Origin: Arthrobacter ruber
GTDB lineage: Bacteria; Actinomycetota; Actinomycetes; Actinomycetales; Micrococcaceae
DNA length: 64,000 nt
NCBI RefSeq assembly: GCF_002954225.1
Contig: NZ_PPTH01000013.1
Span: forward strand, 62,001-126,000
Reading direction: 5' to 3'
This document shows, one piece after another, positions 1 through 9,261 of this stretch. The translations under genes and the position numbers were made by a program. The first letter of the stretch is position 1; every line of letters begins with the position of its first letter. Under the pieces are notes generated by a model that saw only the letters and a list, made by a program, of their open reading frames with translations, was not told where the DNA came from and made no database searches.

Positions 1-269
1 TTGCCGTCACCGGCACGGCCGGTGTTCGCGGTGGAGACCAGGACGTCGACGATGTCCGTGACCCATGCGTCCGCGACGAGCACCTCGACGCGGGCCTTCT
101 GCAGCAGGTCCACGGTGTACTCCGCGCCCCGGTAGACCTCGGTGTGGCCGCGCTGGCGCCCGTAGCCGCTGGCCTGGCTGACGGTGAGCCCCTGGACGCC
201 GTAGTTCTCGAGGGCCCCCCGGACGCCGTCGAGCTTGTCGGGACGGACGATGGCTGTGACGAGTTTCAT
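1..269 (-). CDS. glnB: Nitrogen regulatory protein P-II (3' end cut by window edge)
   Basis: P-II signal-transduction protein that senses 2-oxoglutarate, ATP/ADP and nitrogen state and controls ammonium uptake through AmtB. The visible N-terminal 89 residues start MKLVTAIVRPDKL and include the T-loop with the modifiable tyrosine at position 51 (RGAEY), which in Actinobacteria is adenylylated. About 23 C-terminal residues of the usual 112 lie beyond the window. The ATG overlaps the amtB stop by 4 nt (ATGA), so translation is probably coupled to amtB. The amtB-glnB pairing is the standard arrangement, in which the P-II protein plugs the channel when nitrogen is plentiful. The family assignment is secure; the paralogue name (GlnB or GlnK) is a convention. 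Confidence 0.95.
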   Translation of the reverse strand, partial: MKLVTAIVRPDKLDGVRGALENYGVQGLTVSQASGYGRQRGHTEVYRGAEYTVDLLQKARVEVLVADAWVTDIVDVLVSTANTGRAGDG

Positions 270-1597
270 GAATGGACGCCCTCCGTGACGCTCTGCTGGG
301 TGGTCTGTGGCTTGGCTGACTTCTGCTGCCCGAACATCTGCTCGGCAAAGGGGTGGAAGGATCCGCCCACACCCAGTCCGCCGAATTCGTACGCGGTCTC
401 GGCGTGCTCCGACAGGTCGACGCCGGACACCTCGTTGTCCGGGCTGATGCGGAAGCCGACGGTCTTGTGGATGGCCAGGCCGATGATGGCGGTCATGACC
501 GCCGACAGGGCGATGGCGATGGCTGCCGCCACGATCTGGGCGACGAGCTGGCCCGGGCCGGCGCCGTAGAACAGTCCGCCGCCCTCACCCTCGACGGGCA
601 TCATGATGAAACCGATGGACAGCGTGCCGATGATGCCGGCGACCAGGTGCACGGCGACGACGTCGAGCGAGTCGTCGAAGCCCAGGCGGTACTTGATGCC
701 GACGGCGAGCGCGCAGAGCGCTCCGGAGACGAGGCCGAGTCCGACGGCGCCCACGGGGCTGACGTTGGCGCAGGCCGGGGTGATGGCCACGAGGCCCGCC
801 ACGATGCCCGAAGCGGCTCCGAGGGACGTGGGCCGGCCGTCGCGGATGCGTTCGGTGACGAGCCAGCCGACCATCGCGGCCGCAGGGGCGGCCATGGTGT
901 TGACCCAGATGAGGCCGGCCTCCTCGGCCGAGCCCGCAGCGCCGCCGTTGAAACCGAACCAGCCGAACCACAGGAGTGCGGCGCCGAGCATCACGAACGG
1001 GATGTTGTGGGGACGCTGCGCGGGGTCCTTGCCGAAGCCCTGGCGCTTGCCGAGGATCAGGGCGAGGACGAGCGCGGCGACGCCGGCGCTGATGTGCACC
1101 ACGGTGCCGCCGGCGAAGTCGACGGCCTCGCCGACCGCGGCACCGACAGCACCGTCAGCGCTCAGGAGGCCGCCGCCCCACACCATGAAGGCCAGCGGGC
1201 AGTACACGGCGGTCACCCAGATGGGGACGAAGAGCGTCCAGGCGCCGAACTTGGCGCGGTCGGCGATCGCCCCGCTGATGAGGGCCACGGTGATGATGGC
1301 GAAGGTGGCGCCGTAGCCGGCCGAGATGAGGTCCTCGGTGCCGATCAGGCTCTGGAGGCCGGAGGAGGCGAACGGGTTCCCGAAGAGCTGCGCGACGCCG
1401 TCGCCGCTGGTCATCGAGTAGCCCCAGAGGACCCAGACGATGCCCACGAGTCCGACGGCGACGAAGCTCATCATCATCATGTTCAGGGCGGCCTTGGCGC
1501 GGGTCATGCCGCCGTAGAAGAAGGCGAGGCCGGGGGTCATGAGAAGTACGAGGGCCGCTGAGATCATCACCCAGACGTGGCCGGCTGTCAGGTCCAT
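266..1597 (-). CDS. amtB: Ammonium transporter
   Basis: Trimeric Amt/Rh ammonium channel of the cytoplasmic membrane, about 443 residues with the usual 11 membrane segments. The N-terminus carries the Amt signature around LVLLMTPGLAFFYGG, and the two pore histidines are seen in VVHISAGVAALV and AVHLVAGIIGTL. The ATG giving MDLTAGHVW was chosen because a good ribosome site (GGAAGGA) precedes it by about 9 nt; an in-frame TTG six codons upstream overlaps that site and is unlikely. It is followed by glnB with a 4-nt overlap. The cytoplasmic C-terminal tail is long and ends in a hydrophilic stretch, as in P-II-regulated members. The leader region contains GlnR-like boxes and a GC-rich hairpin, suggesting nitrogen control. 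Confidence 0.97.
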   Translation of the reverse strand: MDLTAGHVWVMISAALVLLMTPGLAFFYGGMTRAKAALNMMMMSFVAVGLVGIVWVLWGYSMTSGDGVAQLFGNPFASSGLQSLIGTEDLISAGYGATFAIITVALISGAIADRAKFGAWTLFVPIWVTAVYCPLAFMVWGGGLLSADGAVGAAVGEAVDFAGGTVVHISAGVAALVLALILGKRQGFGKDPAQRPHNIPFVMLGAALLWFGWFGFNGGAAGSAEEAGLIWVNTMAAPAAAMVGWLVTERIRDGRPTSLGAASGIVAGLVAITPACANVSPVGAVGLGLVSGALCALAVGIKYRLGFDDSLDVVAVHLVAGIIGTLSIGFIMMPVEGEGGGLFYGAGPGQLVAQIVAAAIAIALSAVMTAIIGLAIHKTVGFRISPDNEVSGVDLSEHAETAYEFGGLGVGGSFHPFAEQMFGQQKSAKPQTTQQSVTEGVHS

Positions 1598-1616
1598 CAC
1601 ACACAGTCCTTCCAAA

Positions 1617-1637
1617 GGGGCGGGGAAATCCCGCCCC
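1617..1637 (-). other. Perfect 8-bp GC hairpin in the amtB leader
   Basis: GGGGCGGG and CCCGCCCC face each other across a 5-nt loop and end only a few bases upstream of the amtB ribosome-binding site. The position is between promoter region and start codon, so it would fold in the 5' UTR. It could slow or gate translation, or be the base of an attenuator. No function can be proved from the sequence alone. Confidence 0.4.
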
Positions 1638-1678
1638 TCCAGAATGGGACGCCTGTGTTTCCGGTTTCTGGGTGGGAC

Positions 1679-1725
1679 GTTGCGCGCAGGTTACATCGAT
1701 CGGACTGCGGTAAAAGACGCGTGAC
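1679..1725 (-). promoter_or_regulatory. Candidate GlnR-type nitrogen boxes upstream of amtB
   Basis: On the amtB strand there is GTCAC-n6-TTTAC (1725 to 1710) followed by GTAAC-n6-GCAAC (1694 to 1679). Both resemble the actinobacterial GlnR half-site pattern GTnAC-n6-GnAAC. They lie about 80-130 bp upstream of the amtB start, a sensible place for activation under nitrogen limitation. The match is by eye and the motif is loose. Confidence 0.35.
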
Positions 1726-1800
1726 ACCCGTGTTTCCGGGAGGTTTCCCCGCAGCCTGTCCCTTGCCTGACGGGGCGGGCGGGAGTAAGGGGGACCGGCC

Positions 1801-2994
1801 CTAGTCGAGCAGGGCGTCGACGAAGCCCTCGGCGTCGAACGGGGCGAGGTCGTCCGGGCCCTCCCCCAGCCCGATCAGCTTCACGGGGACGCCGAGGCTT
1901 CGCTGGATGGCCACGACGATGCCACCCTTGGCGGTGCCGTCCAGCTTGGTCAGCACGATGCCGCTGATGTTCACGACCTCGGCGAACACACGGGCCTGCG
2001 TCAGGCCGTTCTGGCCGGTGGTGGCATCCAGGACCAGGAGGACCTCGTCCACCGTGCCCTGCTTCTCGACGACGCGCTTGACCTTGCCGAGTTCGTCCAT
2101 GAGGCCCACCTTGTTCTGCAGGCGGCCCGCGGTGTCGATCAGGACGACGTCGACCTCCTGCTCGATGCCTGCCTTGACGGCCTCGAAGGCGACCGACGCG
2201 GGGTCCGCGCCGTCGACGTCGGACTTCACGGTGGGGACGCCGACGCGCGCCCCCCAGGTGGCCAGCTGCTCGGCGGCGGCCGCACGGAAGGTGTCCGCCG
2301 CTCCGAGGATGACGTCCTTGTCGTCGGCGACCAGCACGCGGGCCAGCTTGCCCACGGTGGTGGTCTTGCCGACCCCGTTCACGCCGACCACCATGACGAT
2401 GGCCGGCCTGTCGGCGTGGCGCTGCGTGGCGAGCGAGCGGTCCATCGAGGGATCCACGAGCCTGACCAGCTCCTCCCGGAGCATGTCCTTGACCTCGGCG
2501 GGGTTGCGGCTGCCGGCCACCTTGACGCGTTCGCGGAGCGCGTCGACGAGTTCCATCGTGGGTTCGGTTCCGAGGTCGGCCAGAAGGAGGGTCTCCTCCA
2601 CCTCGTCCCAGACGTCCTCGTCGATCCTGTCGCGGGACAGCAGGGCCAGGAGCCCCTTGCCGAGGGCGTTGTTCGAGCGGACCAGGCGGGCGCGCAGCCG
2701 GGCGAGCCTGCCCTGCACCGCGTCGACGGTGTCCAGCCCGGGGACCGTGGGGGCCTCGTCGAGTCCGCTGAGGTCGTCCGGGATGAGCTCGGCGGTGGGA
2801 ACCCCGTCCGGGCGTTCGAGGACGTCCGTCGAGGTGGCCCCGTGGGCGGCATCGACCACCTGGTCGTCGGCATCGCGGGGCGAGGTGTAGAGCCCCGGGG
2901 GTGTGCGCCTGCCGCGCACGAGGAGCATGGCGACCGAGCCGATCACGGCGATCGCGAGGATGACGAAGATGACGGGCAGCAGGAGTTCGTTCAC
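1801..2994 (-). CDS. ftsY: Signal recognition particle receptor FtsY
   Basis: SRP receptor GTPase that docks ribosome-SRP complexes at the membrane, 397 residues. An N-terminal hydrophobic segment (about residues 4-26, LLLPVIFVILAIAVIG) gives direct membrane anchoring, followed by a charged linker and the NG domain. G-motifs seen are GVNGVGKTTT (P-loop), DTAGR (G3) and TKLDGTAKGG (G4 and closing loop). The start is GTG, preceded by AGAAGGTGG. It lies downstream of smc on the same strand, with a convergent exporter gene between them, and upstream of amtB, a common actinobacterial order. The membrane-anchored form is typical of Actinobacteria, unlike the acidic A domain in E. coli. Confidence 0.97.
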   Translation of the reverse strand: MNELLLPVIFVILAIAVIGSVAMLLVRGRRTPPGLYTSPRDADDQVVDAAHGATSTDVLERPDGVPTAELIPDDLSGLDEAPTVPGLDTVDAVQGRLARLRARLVRSNNALGKGLLALLSRDRIDEDVWDEVEETLLLADLGTEPTMELVDALRERVKVAGSRNPAEVKDMLREELVRLVDPSMDRSLATQRHADRPAIVMVVGVNGVGKTTTVGKLARVLVADDKDVILGAADTFRAAAAEQLATWGARVGVPTVKSDVDGADPASVAFEAVKAGIEQEVDVVLIDTAGRLQNKVGLMDELGKVKRVVEKQGTVDEVLLVLDATTGQNGLTQARVFAEVVNISGIVLTKLDGTAKGGIVVAIQRSLGVPVKLIGLGEGPDDLAPFDAEGFVDALLD

Positions 2995-3047
2995 TGATCC
3001 ACCTTCTCATACGGGCCGATTGAGCATCCGGTCGGCCGGGTGACAGA

Positions 3048-4343
3048 ATGCGGGGAATGGCCGGACTTCCTCGCGTGCGCTCCACCCCACCCCGAAGCCT
3101 CTTCCGGCGGAAGCACGCGGGAGGGAGCCCGGCATCGGAGCGTGAGCGCATCCCTCGCGAGATCAGGGTGCTCATCGCCGCTGCGTTCGTCATCGCGATC
3201 GGGTTCGGGCTCGTGGCCCCGATCCTCCCGCAGTTCGCGCAGAGCTTCGACGTGGGGGTGACGGCGGCCTCGGTGATCGTCAGCGCGTTCGCGCTCACCC
3301 GGCTGCTGTTCGCCCCGGCCGGGGGGTGGCTCGTGGAGAAGCTCGGCGAGCGTCCCGTCTACATCGTCGGCCTGCTCATCGTCGCGCTGTCCACCGCCGC
3401 CTGCGCGTTCGCCGGGGACTACTGGCAGCTGCTGGTGTTCCGCGGCCTCGGCGGCATCGGGTCCACGATGTTCACCGTCTCGGCCATGGGTCTGATCGTC
3501 CGCCTCGCGCCGCCGTCGATCCGCGGTCGCGTGTCCGGCGCCTACGCCACGGCCTTCCTGCTCGGCAGCATCGGCGGCCCCATCATCGGCGGGCTGCTCG
3601 CCGGGCTCGGGCTGCGCATACCGTTCCTCGTCTACGCGGCCGCGCTCCTCGTGGCCTCCGCGGTGGTCTTCTTCCAGCTCAAGGGGACCTCCCTCGCCGA
3701 CCGGCAGGCGGGGCTGGGCGCCGCTCCCCTGACGGTCGGCCAGGCGGTGCGGGACTCCGCCTACCGGGCGGCGCTCGTGTCCAGCTTCGCCAACGGCTGG
3801 TCCTCCTTCGGCATCCGCATGGCCCTTGTCCCCCTGTTCGCCACCGCGGTGTTGAGCGCCGGACCGCAGATCGCGGGCATCTCGCTCGCGTTCTTCGCGG
3901 CGGGCACGGCCCTCGCCCTCACGGTCTCCGGCCGGCTGGCCGATACCGTCGGCAGGAAGCCGCTGGTGATCACCGGGCTGCTGGTCAACGGCGCCGCCAT
4001 GGCCGCGCTCGGGTTCTCGGGCGACGTCTACGTGTTCCTCGCGATCTGCGTCGTCGGAGGCATTGGCACGGGTCTGCTCAATCCGGCGCAGCAGGCCGCT
4101 GTCGCCGACGTCATCGGCAACGGCCGCAGTGGCGGCAAGGTGCTGGCGGCCTTCCAGATGAGCTCCGACCTCGGGGCGATCTTCGGTCCGATCGTGGCCG
4201 GGGTCATCATCGACCGGCTCTTCGTCGGTTCCTACGACCTCGCCTTCGTGGTCACGGGAGCCCTCGCGGTCGTCTCCGCGGCGGTCTGGATCGGCTCGCG
4301 GGAGACCCTGCCCCGGCAGGCGCCGGCGGCTCCGCCCGCCTAG
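3048..4343 (+). CDS. MFS transporter, drug-efflux type
   Basis: Twelve-segment major facilitator protein of 431 residues. Features seen are the motif-A-like loop (PAGGWLVEKLGERPV) after TM2, a glycine-rich TM5 region (GPIIGGLLAGLGL) typical of drug:H+ antiporters, and a second copy of the loop motif (SGRLADTVGRKPLV) in the C-terminal half. The substrate cannot be told. ATG at 3048 or ATG three codons later could be the start. The gene is on the opposite strand to its backbone neighbours ftsY and smc, and its stop overlaps the smc stop by 4 nt, so the two transcripts converge and overlap. It looks like an insertion between smc and ftsY. Confidence 0.88.
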   Translation: MRGMAGLPRVRSTPPRSLFRRKHAGGSPASERERIPREIRVLIAAAFVIAIGFGLVAPILPQFAQSFDVGVTAASVIVSAFALTRLLFAPAGGWLVEKLGERPVYIVGLLIVALSTAACAFAGDYWQLLVFRGLGGIGSTMFTVSAMGLIVRLAPPSIRGRVSGAYATAFLLGSIGGPIIGGLLAGLGLRIPFLVYAAALLVASAVVFFQLKGTSLADRQAGLGAAPLTVGQAVRDSAYRAALVSSFANGWSSFGIRMALVPLFATAVLSAGPQIAGISLAFFAAGTALALTVSGRLADTVGRKPLVITGLLVNGAAMAALGFSGDVYVFLAICVVGGIGTGLLNPAQQAAVADVIGNGRSGGKVLAAFQMSSDLGAIFGPIVAGVIIDRLFVGSYDLAFVVTGALAVVSAAVWIGSRETLPRQAPAAPPA

Positions 4344-7300
4344 CCGAGGACCGGCTCCGCCTCCGGTGCGAGGCGCTGGCTGATCACGGTGGACACACCG
4401 TCGCCCTGCATGGTCACGCCGTACAGGGCGTCGGCGACCTCCATCGTGCGCTTCTGGTGCGTGATGATGATCAGCTGGCTCGATGCCCGGAGCTCCTGGA
4501 AGATCGTGATGAGCCGGCCCAAGTTCGTGTCGTCCAGGGCGGCCTCCACCTCGTCCATGACGTAGAACGGCGAGGGCCGGGCCTTGAAGATCGCGACCAG
4601 CAGCGCCACGGCCGTCAGCGAGCGCTCGCCGCCGGAGAGCAGTGACAGGCGCTTGATCTTCTTGCCCGCGGGACGTGCCTCCACCTCGATCCCGGTGCCC
4701 AGCATGTCCGACGGGTCGGTGAGAACGAGCCGGCCCTCGCCGCCGGGGAACAGCGTGGCGAAGACCCGCTCGAACTGCTCGGCGGTGTCGCGGTAGGCGG
4801 CCGTGAACACCTGCTCCACGCGCTCGTCGACCTCCCGGATGATGTCCAGGAGATCCTTCCGCGTGGCCTTGAGGTCGGCCAGCTGCGTGCTGAGGAACTG
4901 GTGCCGTTCCTCCAGGGCGGCGAACTCCTCGAGCGCGAGCGGGTTCACCTTGCCGAGCGCCGCGAGGTCACGCTCGGCGCGCCTCAGCCGCTTCTCCTGC
5001 TGCGCGCGCACGAACGGGACGCCCTGAGGCACCGGGGTGCCGTCCTCGTCGACGGGCGCACGCAGTGCGGCCCACTTGTCCTCCGACGCCGACTCCTCGG
5101 GCACGGGGAGGTGGGGGCCGAACTCGTCGACGAGGTGGTCGGGGGTCAGGCCGAGCTCCTCGATGGCCCGGTTCTCCAGCGCCTCGATCCTGAGCGCCTG
5201 CTGCGCGCGGGCGAGCTCGTCGCGGTGCACCGAGTCGGTCAGCCGCGCGAGGTCCGCAGCGAGGTCGGCGGTGGCCCTCCGCACCTCCTGCAGTTCCCCC
5301 TCCTGCTGCTCGCGCCGTCGTTCGGCGGCGTCACGGTGGTCCGCGGCGGCGGCCACCGACTGCGCTGCCAGGCGCTCCGCGGTACGCGCCGCTCGGGCGA
5401 CGGCGGTGGCCTTCCGTGCCTGCAGCGCGCGGACCCGCGCCTTCTCGGCCGCCTGCTCGCGGGCCACGCGCTCGGACCGGGCCGCCCGCTCGAGCGACGC
5501 AGCCCGGTTCTCCAGCGCCGCGAGCTGCTCCTCCCGGCTGCGCAGCGCCAGCCGCGCCTCGAGTTCGACCTGCCGCGCGCCGGCGGCGGCGCGCTGCAGG
5601 GCGTCGCGCTGCTCGGCGGACGGCTCGGGCTCGACGGGCTGGTCCTGCAGGTCCTTCAGGCGCAGGGCCGCCTCCTGCAGCCTGGACTCCTCCCGGGCGA
5701 GGTTCGCCTCGGCGGCCCGCACCAGGGCGGCCAGGCGCTCGGCCTCGCCGGACGCCGAGCGGAGGCCGGCGTTCAGCTGGCCCAGCTTCTCGGCGACGGC
5801 GGCCATGCGCGCATCGGACTCGTGGAGGCGCTCCAGCGCCTCGTCCACGCGCTGCTGGGCCTCCTGCCGGCGCGCCGTCGTCGCGGACAGGCGGAAGCGC
5901 AGGCGTTCGGTCGCGGCGACGGCCGCGGCGAGCTTCCCCTCGGTCTCCTCGACGGCGGCGCGCAGCTCGAGGGAGCCCGCGGCCCCCGGGGTCCCGCCGC
6001 GCGCCGTGTGCCGTGACAGGACGTCGCCCTCGCACGTGACGACGACCTCGGCCGTGCCGTCCTGAAGGAGGCCCGCGGCCTGTGCGAGATCGGCTGCCAC
6101 GACGACGCCGTCCAGGAGGTGGTCCAGGGCGGGCCGGAGCGCGATCGGCACGCTCACCACGGCGAGCGCGGGGACCACCCCTCCCTCGAGGGGCACCTGT
6201 GGCGGGGCGTCGGGTCGCGCGGGATGCTCGTCCCCCTGCCCGCCGGGCGCGACGACGAGGGACACCTGCCCGGCGTCGTCGTGCTTCAGCAGCTCCAGCG
6301 CCTGCACGGCGGCGGTGACACTGTCGACGGTCACGGCGTCGGCGCACTGCGCGAGCGCGGCGGAGACGGCCTTCTCGAAGCCGGGCGTCACCCGGAGGAG
6401 CTGCGCGAGCGGCGAGGACACGCCGCCCAGTCCTGCCGCCAGCAGGGCGCCCGAGCCGTCGCGGTGCTGCAGGCCCTCACGCTGCGCCTCGAGCCGGGCG
6501 GCGAGCGCGCCGCGTGCGCGTTCGGCCGCACGCTCCTCCTCCGCGAGCACGGCGCGTTCCTCGGCGACGGCCGCCAGGACGGCGGAGGCTTCCTCGTGCT
6601 CGGCGTCGAGCCCTTCCTCCCCCTCCTCGTCCCCGGCGACCCGGCCCTCGAGCGCCGCGAAGTCGCGCTCGGCGATACGGCGGCGTTCCTCCGCCGCGAT
6701 GACGGACGCGCGGAGCCTGCCCAGTTCGGCGACGGCGGACTCGACACGCGACCGGGCCGCCCCCACCGTCCCCGCGAGGCGGGCGTCCCCCTCGCGCCGG
6801 TCCGCGGCGGCCCTGAGGAGGCGCGCGAGGCGGGCGTCCTCCGCCGCCGACGCCTCCTCGGCGGCACGGCGAGCCGCCAGGCTCGCCTCGAGGGCCCGAC
6901 CGAGCGAGGCGACCTCCTTCCGCAGTCCGGTGACCTCGGCGCGCACGCGCGCGGCCTGCCGGTCCAGATGATCGGGGTCGCGGCCGCTGTCGGGTTCGGG
7001 GCCGCCCTGTCCGAGGAGGTGTCCTCGGTCCTCGGCGCGGGCGGCGAGGGCTGCGAGCTTCTCGCGCACGCTGGACAGCGCGTACCAGGACTCGCGGGCG
7101 CGGTTCAGCGCCGGGACGGACACCGCGGCCGCCTGCTCGAGGTCCGTCTGACGGGCCTGCGCGGCGGCGAGCGCCGTCCCGACCTCGTCGCGGCGGGCCT
7201 GGAGGGCGGCCTCCGCCGCGACGTCGCGCTCGAACCCCGTGCGCAGGGTGACCAGCTCATCGGCGAGCAGGCGGGACCGCGCGTCGCGGACGGTGGACTG

Positions 7301-7954
7301 CACCTGCTGGGCACGGCGGGCCACCTCGGCCTGCTTGCCGAGGGGCGTGAGCTGGCGGCGCAGCTCGGCGGTGAGGTCGGACAGGCGTGCGAGGTTGGCC
7401 TGCATGGCGTCGAGTTTCCGGACGGTCTTCTCGCGCCGGCGCCGGTGCTTGAGGATCCCGGCGGCCTCCTCGATGAAGCCACGCCGTTCCTCGGGTGTGG
7501 CGTGCAGCACCTTGTCGAGCTGCCCCTGCCCGACGATCACATGCATCTCGCGTCCCAGCCCGGAGTCGGAGAGCAGTTCCTGGATGTCCAGGAGCCTGCA
7601 GTTCCTGCCGTTGATCGCGTACTCCGAGCCGCCGGCCCGGAAGAGCGTGCGGGAGATGGTGACCTCGGTGTATTCGATCGGGAGCGCGCCGTCGGCGTTG
7701 TCGATGGTCAGGGACACCTGGGCCCGGCCCAGAGGGGCACGGCCCGAGGTGCCGGCGAAGATGACGTCCTCCATCTTGCCGCCGCGCAGCGTCTTGGCGC
7801 CCTGCTCGCCCATCACCCAGGCCAGGGCGTCCACCACGTTGGACTTGCCGGAGCCGTTGGGTCCGACGACGGCGGTGACGCCGGGCTCGAAGTCGAAGGT
7901 GGTCGCCGAGGCGAAAGACTTGAACCCTCGCACGGTTAGACTCTTCAGATGCAC
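4340..7954 (-). CDS. smc: Chromosome segregation protein SMC
   Basis: Structural-maintenance-of-chromosomes ATPase, about 1204 residues, which with ScpA/ScpB organises the nucleoid. The N-terminal head has GPNGSGKSN (Walker A) soon after HLKSLTVRGFKSF. Long Ala/Glu/Arg-rich coiled coils flank a hinge near the middle. The C-terminal head has the signature LSGGERSLTAVALL and the Walker B FYVMDEVEAALDD. The start is GTG at 7954, chosen because it gives the universal N-terminus and has GGAG 11 nt upstream; the reading frame stays open upstream but has no family similarity. It lies downstream of rnc and mutM on the same strand, as in many Actinobacteria. The coiled-coil regions are extremely GC-rich, which creates long antisense shadow frames. 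Confidence 0.97.
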   Translation of the reverse strand: MHLKSLTVRGFKSFASATTFDFEPGVTAVVGPNGSGKSNVVDALAWVMGEQGAKTLRGGKMEDVIFAGTSGRAPLGRAQVSLTIDNADGALPIEYTEVTISRTLFRAGGSEYAINGRNCRLLDIQELLSDSGLGREMHVIVGQGQLDKVLHATPEERRGFIEEAAGILKHRRRREKTVRKLDAMQANLARLSDLTAELRRQLTPLGKQAEVARRAQQVQSTVRDARSRLLADELVTLRTGFERDVAAEAALQARRDEVGTALAAAQARQTDLEQAAAVSVPALNRARESWYALSSVREKLAALAARAEDRGHLLGQGGPEPDSGRDPDHLDRQAARVRAEVTGLRKEVASLGRALEASLAARRAAEEASAAEDARLARLLRAAADRREGDARLAGTVGAARSRVESAVAELGRLRASVIAAEERRRIAERDFAALEGRVAGDEEGEEGLDAEHEEASAVLAAVAEERAVLAEEERAAERARGALAARLEAQREGLQHRDGSGALLAAGLGGVSSPLAQLLRVTPGFEKAVSAALAQCADAVTVDSVTAAVQALELLKHDDAGQVSLVVAPGGQGDEHPARPDAPPQVPLEGGVVPALAVVSVPIALRPALDHLLDGVVVAADLAQAAGLLQDGTAEVVVTCEGDVLSRHTARGGTPGAAGSLELRAAVEETEGKLAAAVAATERLRFRLSATTARRQEAQQRVDEALERLHESDARMAAVAEKLGQLNAGLRSASGEAERLAALVRAAEANLAREESRLQEAALRLKDLQDQPVEPEPSAEQRDALQRAAAGARQVELEARLALRSREEQLAALENRAASLERAARSERVAREQAAEKARVRALQARKATAVARAARTAERLAAQSVAAAADHRDAAERRREQQEGELQEVRRATADLAADLARLTDSVHRDELARAQQALRIEALENRAIEELGLTPDHLVDEFGPHLPVPEESASEDKWAALRAPVDEDGTPVPQGVPFVRAQQEKRLRRAERDLAALGKVNPLALEEFAALEERHQFLSTQLADLKATRKDLLDIIREVDERVEQVFTAAYRDTAEQFERVFATLFPGGEGRLVLTDPSDMLGTGIEVEARPAGKKIKRLSLLSGGERSLTAVALLVAIFKARPSPFYVMDEVEAALDDTNLGRLITIFQELRASSQLIIITHQKRTMEVADALYGVTMQGDGVSTVISQRLAPEAEPVLG

Positions 7955-8235
7955 GGTGTTCGGATCTCCAGGTGATGTGGGACCTCCCCAATCTACTGGA
8001 ACGCACCGACGGAATCGGCTACCGGTCCGGGGACCGGGGCGGTGCCGGCCCCAGTACCGGGCGGGGCACCGGGCGGGCAAGGCTGCAGGCGCCGGGGAAT
8101 TTCGAAGTGACCCGCCGTCTTACTACGAAGTAGGCTTGCAAAAGTTTCAGCAGAATTCAGAAGCGTCCAGGCCGATCCATCCGTGGGTACCTTGCGGCCA
8201 CGCACCGGCGCTGACACATTGACGAGGCAGGAAAT

Positions 8236-9261
8236 TTGACCGGTAACGCGACGTTTCGACATGACAACACGGCTTTGCTCGCCGTCACGAGTGTGGAGGC
8301 GCCGGTCGTCGTCAGTTCCGCAGAGTTCGACGAACGGCTCGCCCCCAGCCTGAAGAGGCTCCGCCTCTCCAAGCGACTCCTCGAACGCGTGGCCGGCGTC
8401 ACCGAGCGGCGCTGGTGGTCCCCCGGGTCCGACTTCGACGACGCCGCCATCGAGGCCGGCGCGAAGGCCATGGCCGAGGCCGGCATCGAGCCGGGTGACG
8501 TGGGGCTGCTCATCAACACCTCGGTGACGCGCCGCAACCTGGAACCGTCGGTGGCCGTGAAGATCCACCACACCCTGGGCCTGCCCTCCTCCGCCATGAA
8601 CTTCGACCTCGCGAATGCGTGCCTCGGCTTCGTCAACGGAATGACCCTCGCGGCGAACATGATCGACTCCGGGCAGATCAAGTACGCCCTGATCGTGGCC
8701 GGCGAGGACGCGCAGCGGACGCAGGAGGCCACCTTCCGCCGCCTGAACCGCGAGGACTCGACGCGCGCGGACTTCCTCGCCGAATTCGCGACGCTGACCC
8801 TCGGCTCCGGCGCGGCCGCCGCGGTCCTCGGCCGCGCCGATCTCCACCCGGGCTCGCACCGCATCCTCGGCGGCGTGTCCCGCGCCGGGACCCAGCACCA
8901 CGAACTGTGCGTCGGCGGGATCGACGGCATGTACACCGACACCAAGGGCCTGCTCGACGGCGGCCTGGAGCTCGTGGTCACCGCGTGGCACGAGGCGCAG
9001 GCCGACGGCTGGTCGTGGGACGCCATGGACCGCTACGTCACGCACCAGGTGTCCAACTCGTACACGAACGCCATCATCAAGGCCGTGGACCTCGAGCGGG
9101 AGCGCGTGCCGATCACCTTCCCGCACTGGGGCAACGTGGGGCCGGCGTCGTTGCCCATGACGCTCGCCCAGGAGTCGCAGTCCCTGTCCCCGGGAGACCG
9201 CGTGCTGTGCCTCGGCGTGGGCTCGGGCCTGAACACCTCGATGATGGAGATTGCGTGGTAG
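8236..9261 (+). CDS. oleA: 3-oxoacyl-ACP synthase III family, olefin condensing enzyme OleA
   Basis: Thiolase-fold enzyme of 341 residues that joins two fatty acyl-CoAs head to head to give a 2-alkyl-3-ketoalkanoate, the first step of long-chain olefin synthesis. The catalytic triad is visible: Cys129 in NACLGF, His270 in VTHQVSN and Asn300 in HWGNVGPAS. The start is TTG with AGGCAGG upstream; no other start fits the family N-terminus. Its stop overlaps the oleBC start by 7 nt, and oleD follows, so this is a three-gene olefin operon. The context (B, C and D activities) separates it from FabH. It is divergent from smc; an A/T-rich tract around 8118-8165 probably holds the promoter, but no clear -35/-10 could be assigned. 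Confidence 0.93.
   Translation: MTGNATFRHDNTALLAVTSVEAPVVVSSAEFDERLAPSLKRLRLSKRLLERVAGVTERRWWSPGSDFDDAAIEAGAKAMAEAGIEPGDVGLLINTSVTRRNLEPSVAVKIHHTLGLPSSAMNFDLANACLGFVNGMTLAANMIDSGQIKYALIVAGEDAQRTQEATFRRLNREDSTRADFLAEFATLTLGSGAAAAVLGRADLHPGSHRILGGVSRAGTQHHELCVGGIDGMYTDTKGLLDGGLELVVTAWHEAQADGWSWDAMDRYVTHQVSNSYTNAIIKAVDLERERVPITFPHWGNVGPASLPMTLAQESQSLSPGDRVLCLGVGSGLNTSMMEIAW

Noticed and set aside
353-1561. 402-codon frame on the plus strand opposite amtB
   Set aside because: Asp/Gly/His-rich product without family similarity; amtB is certain.
1598-1615. TTG start for amtB six codons upstream
   Set aside because: It overlaps the ribosome-binding site of the better ATG and is not in the family.
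6119-7939. 606-codon frame on the plus strand opposite smc
   Set aside because: Shadow of the coiled-coil coding region, low-complexity product.
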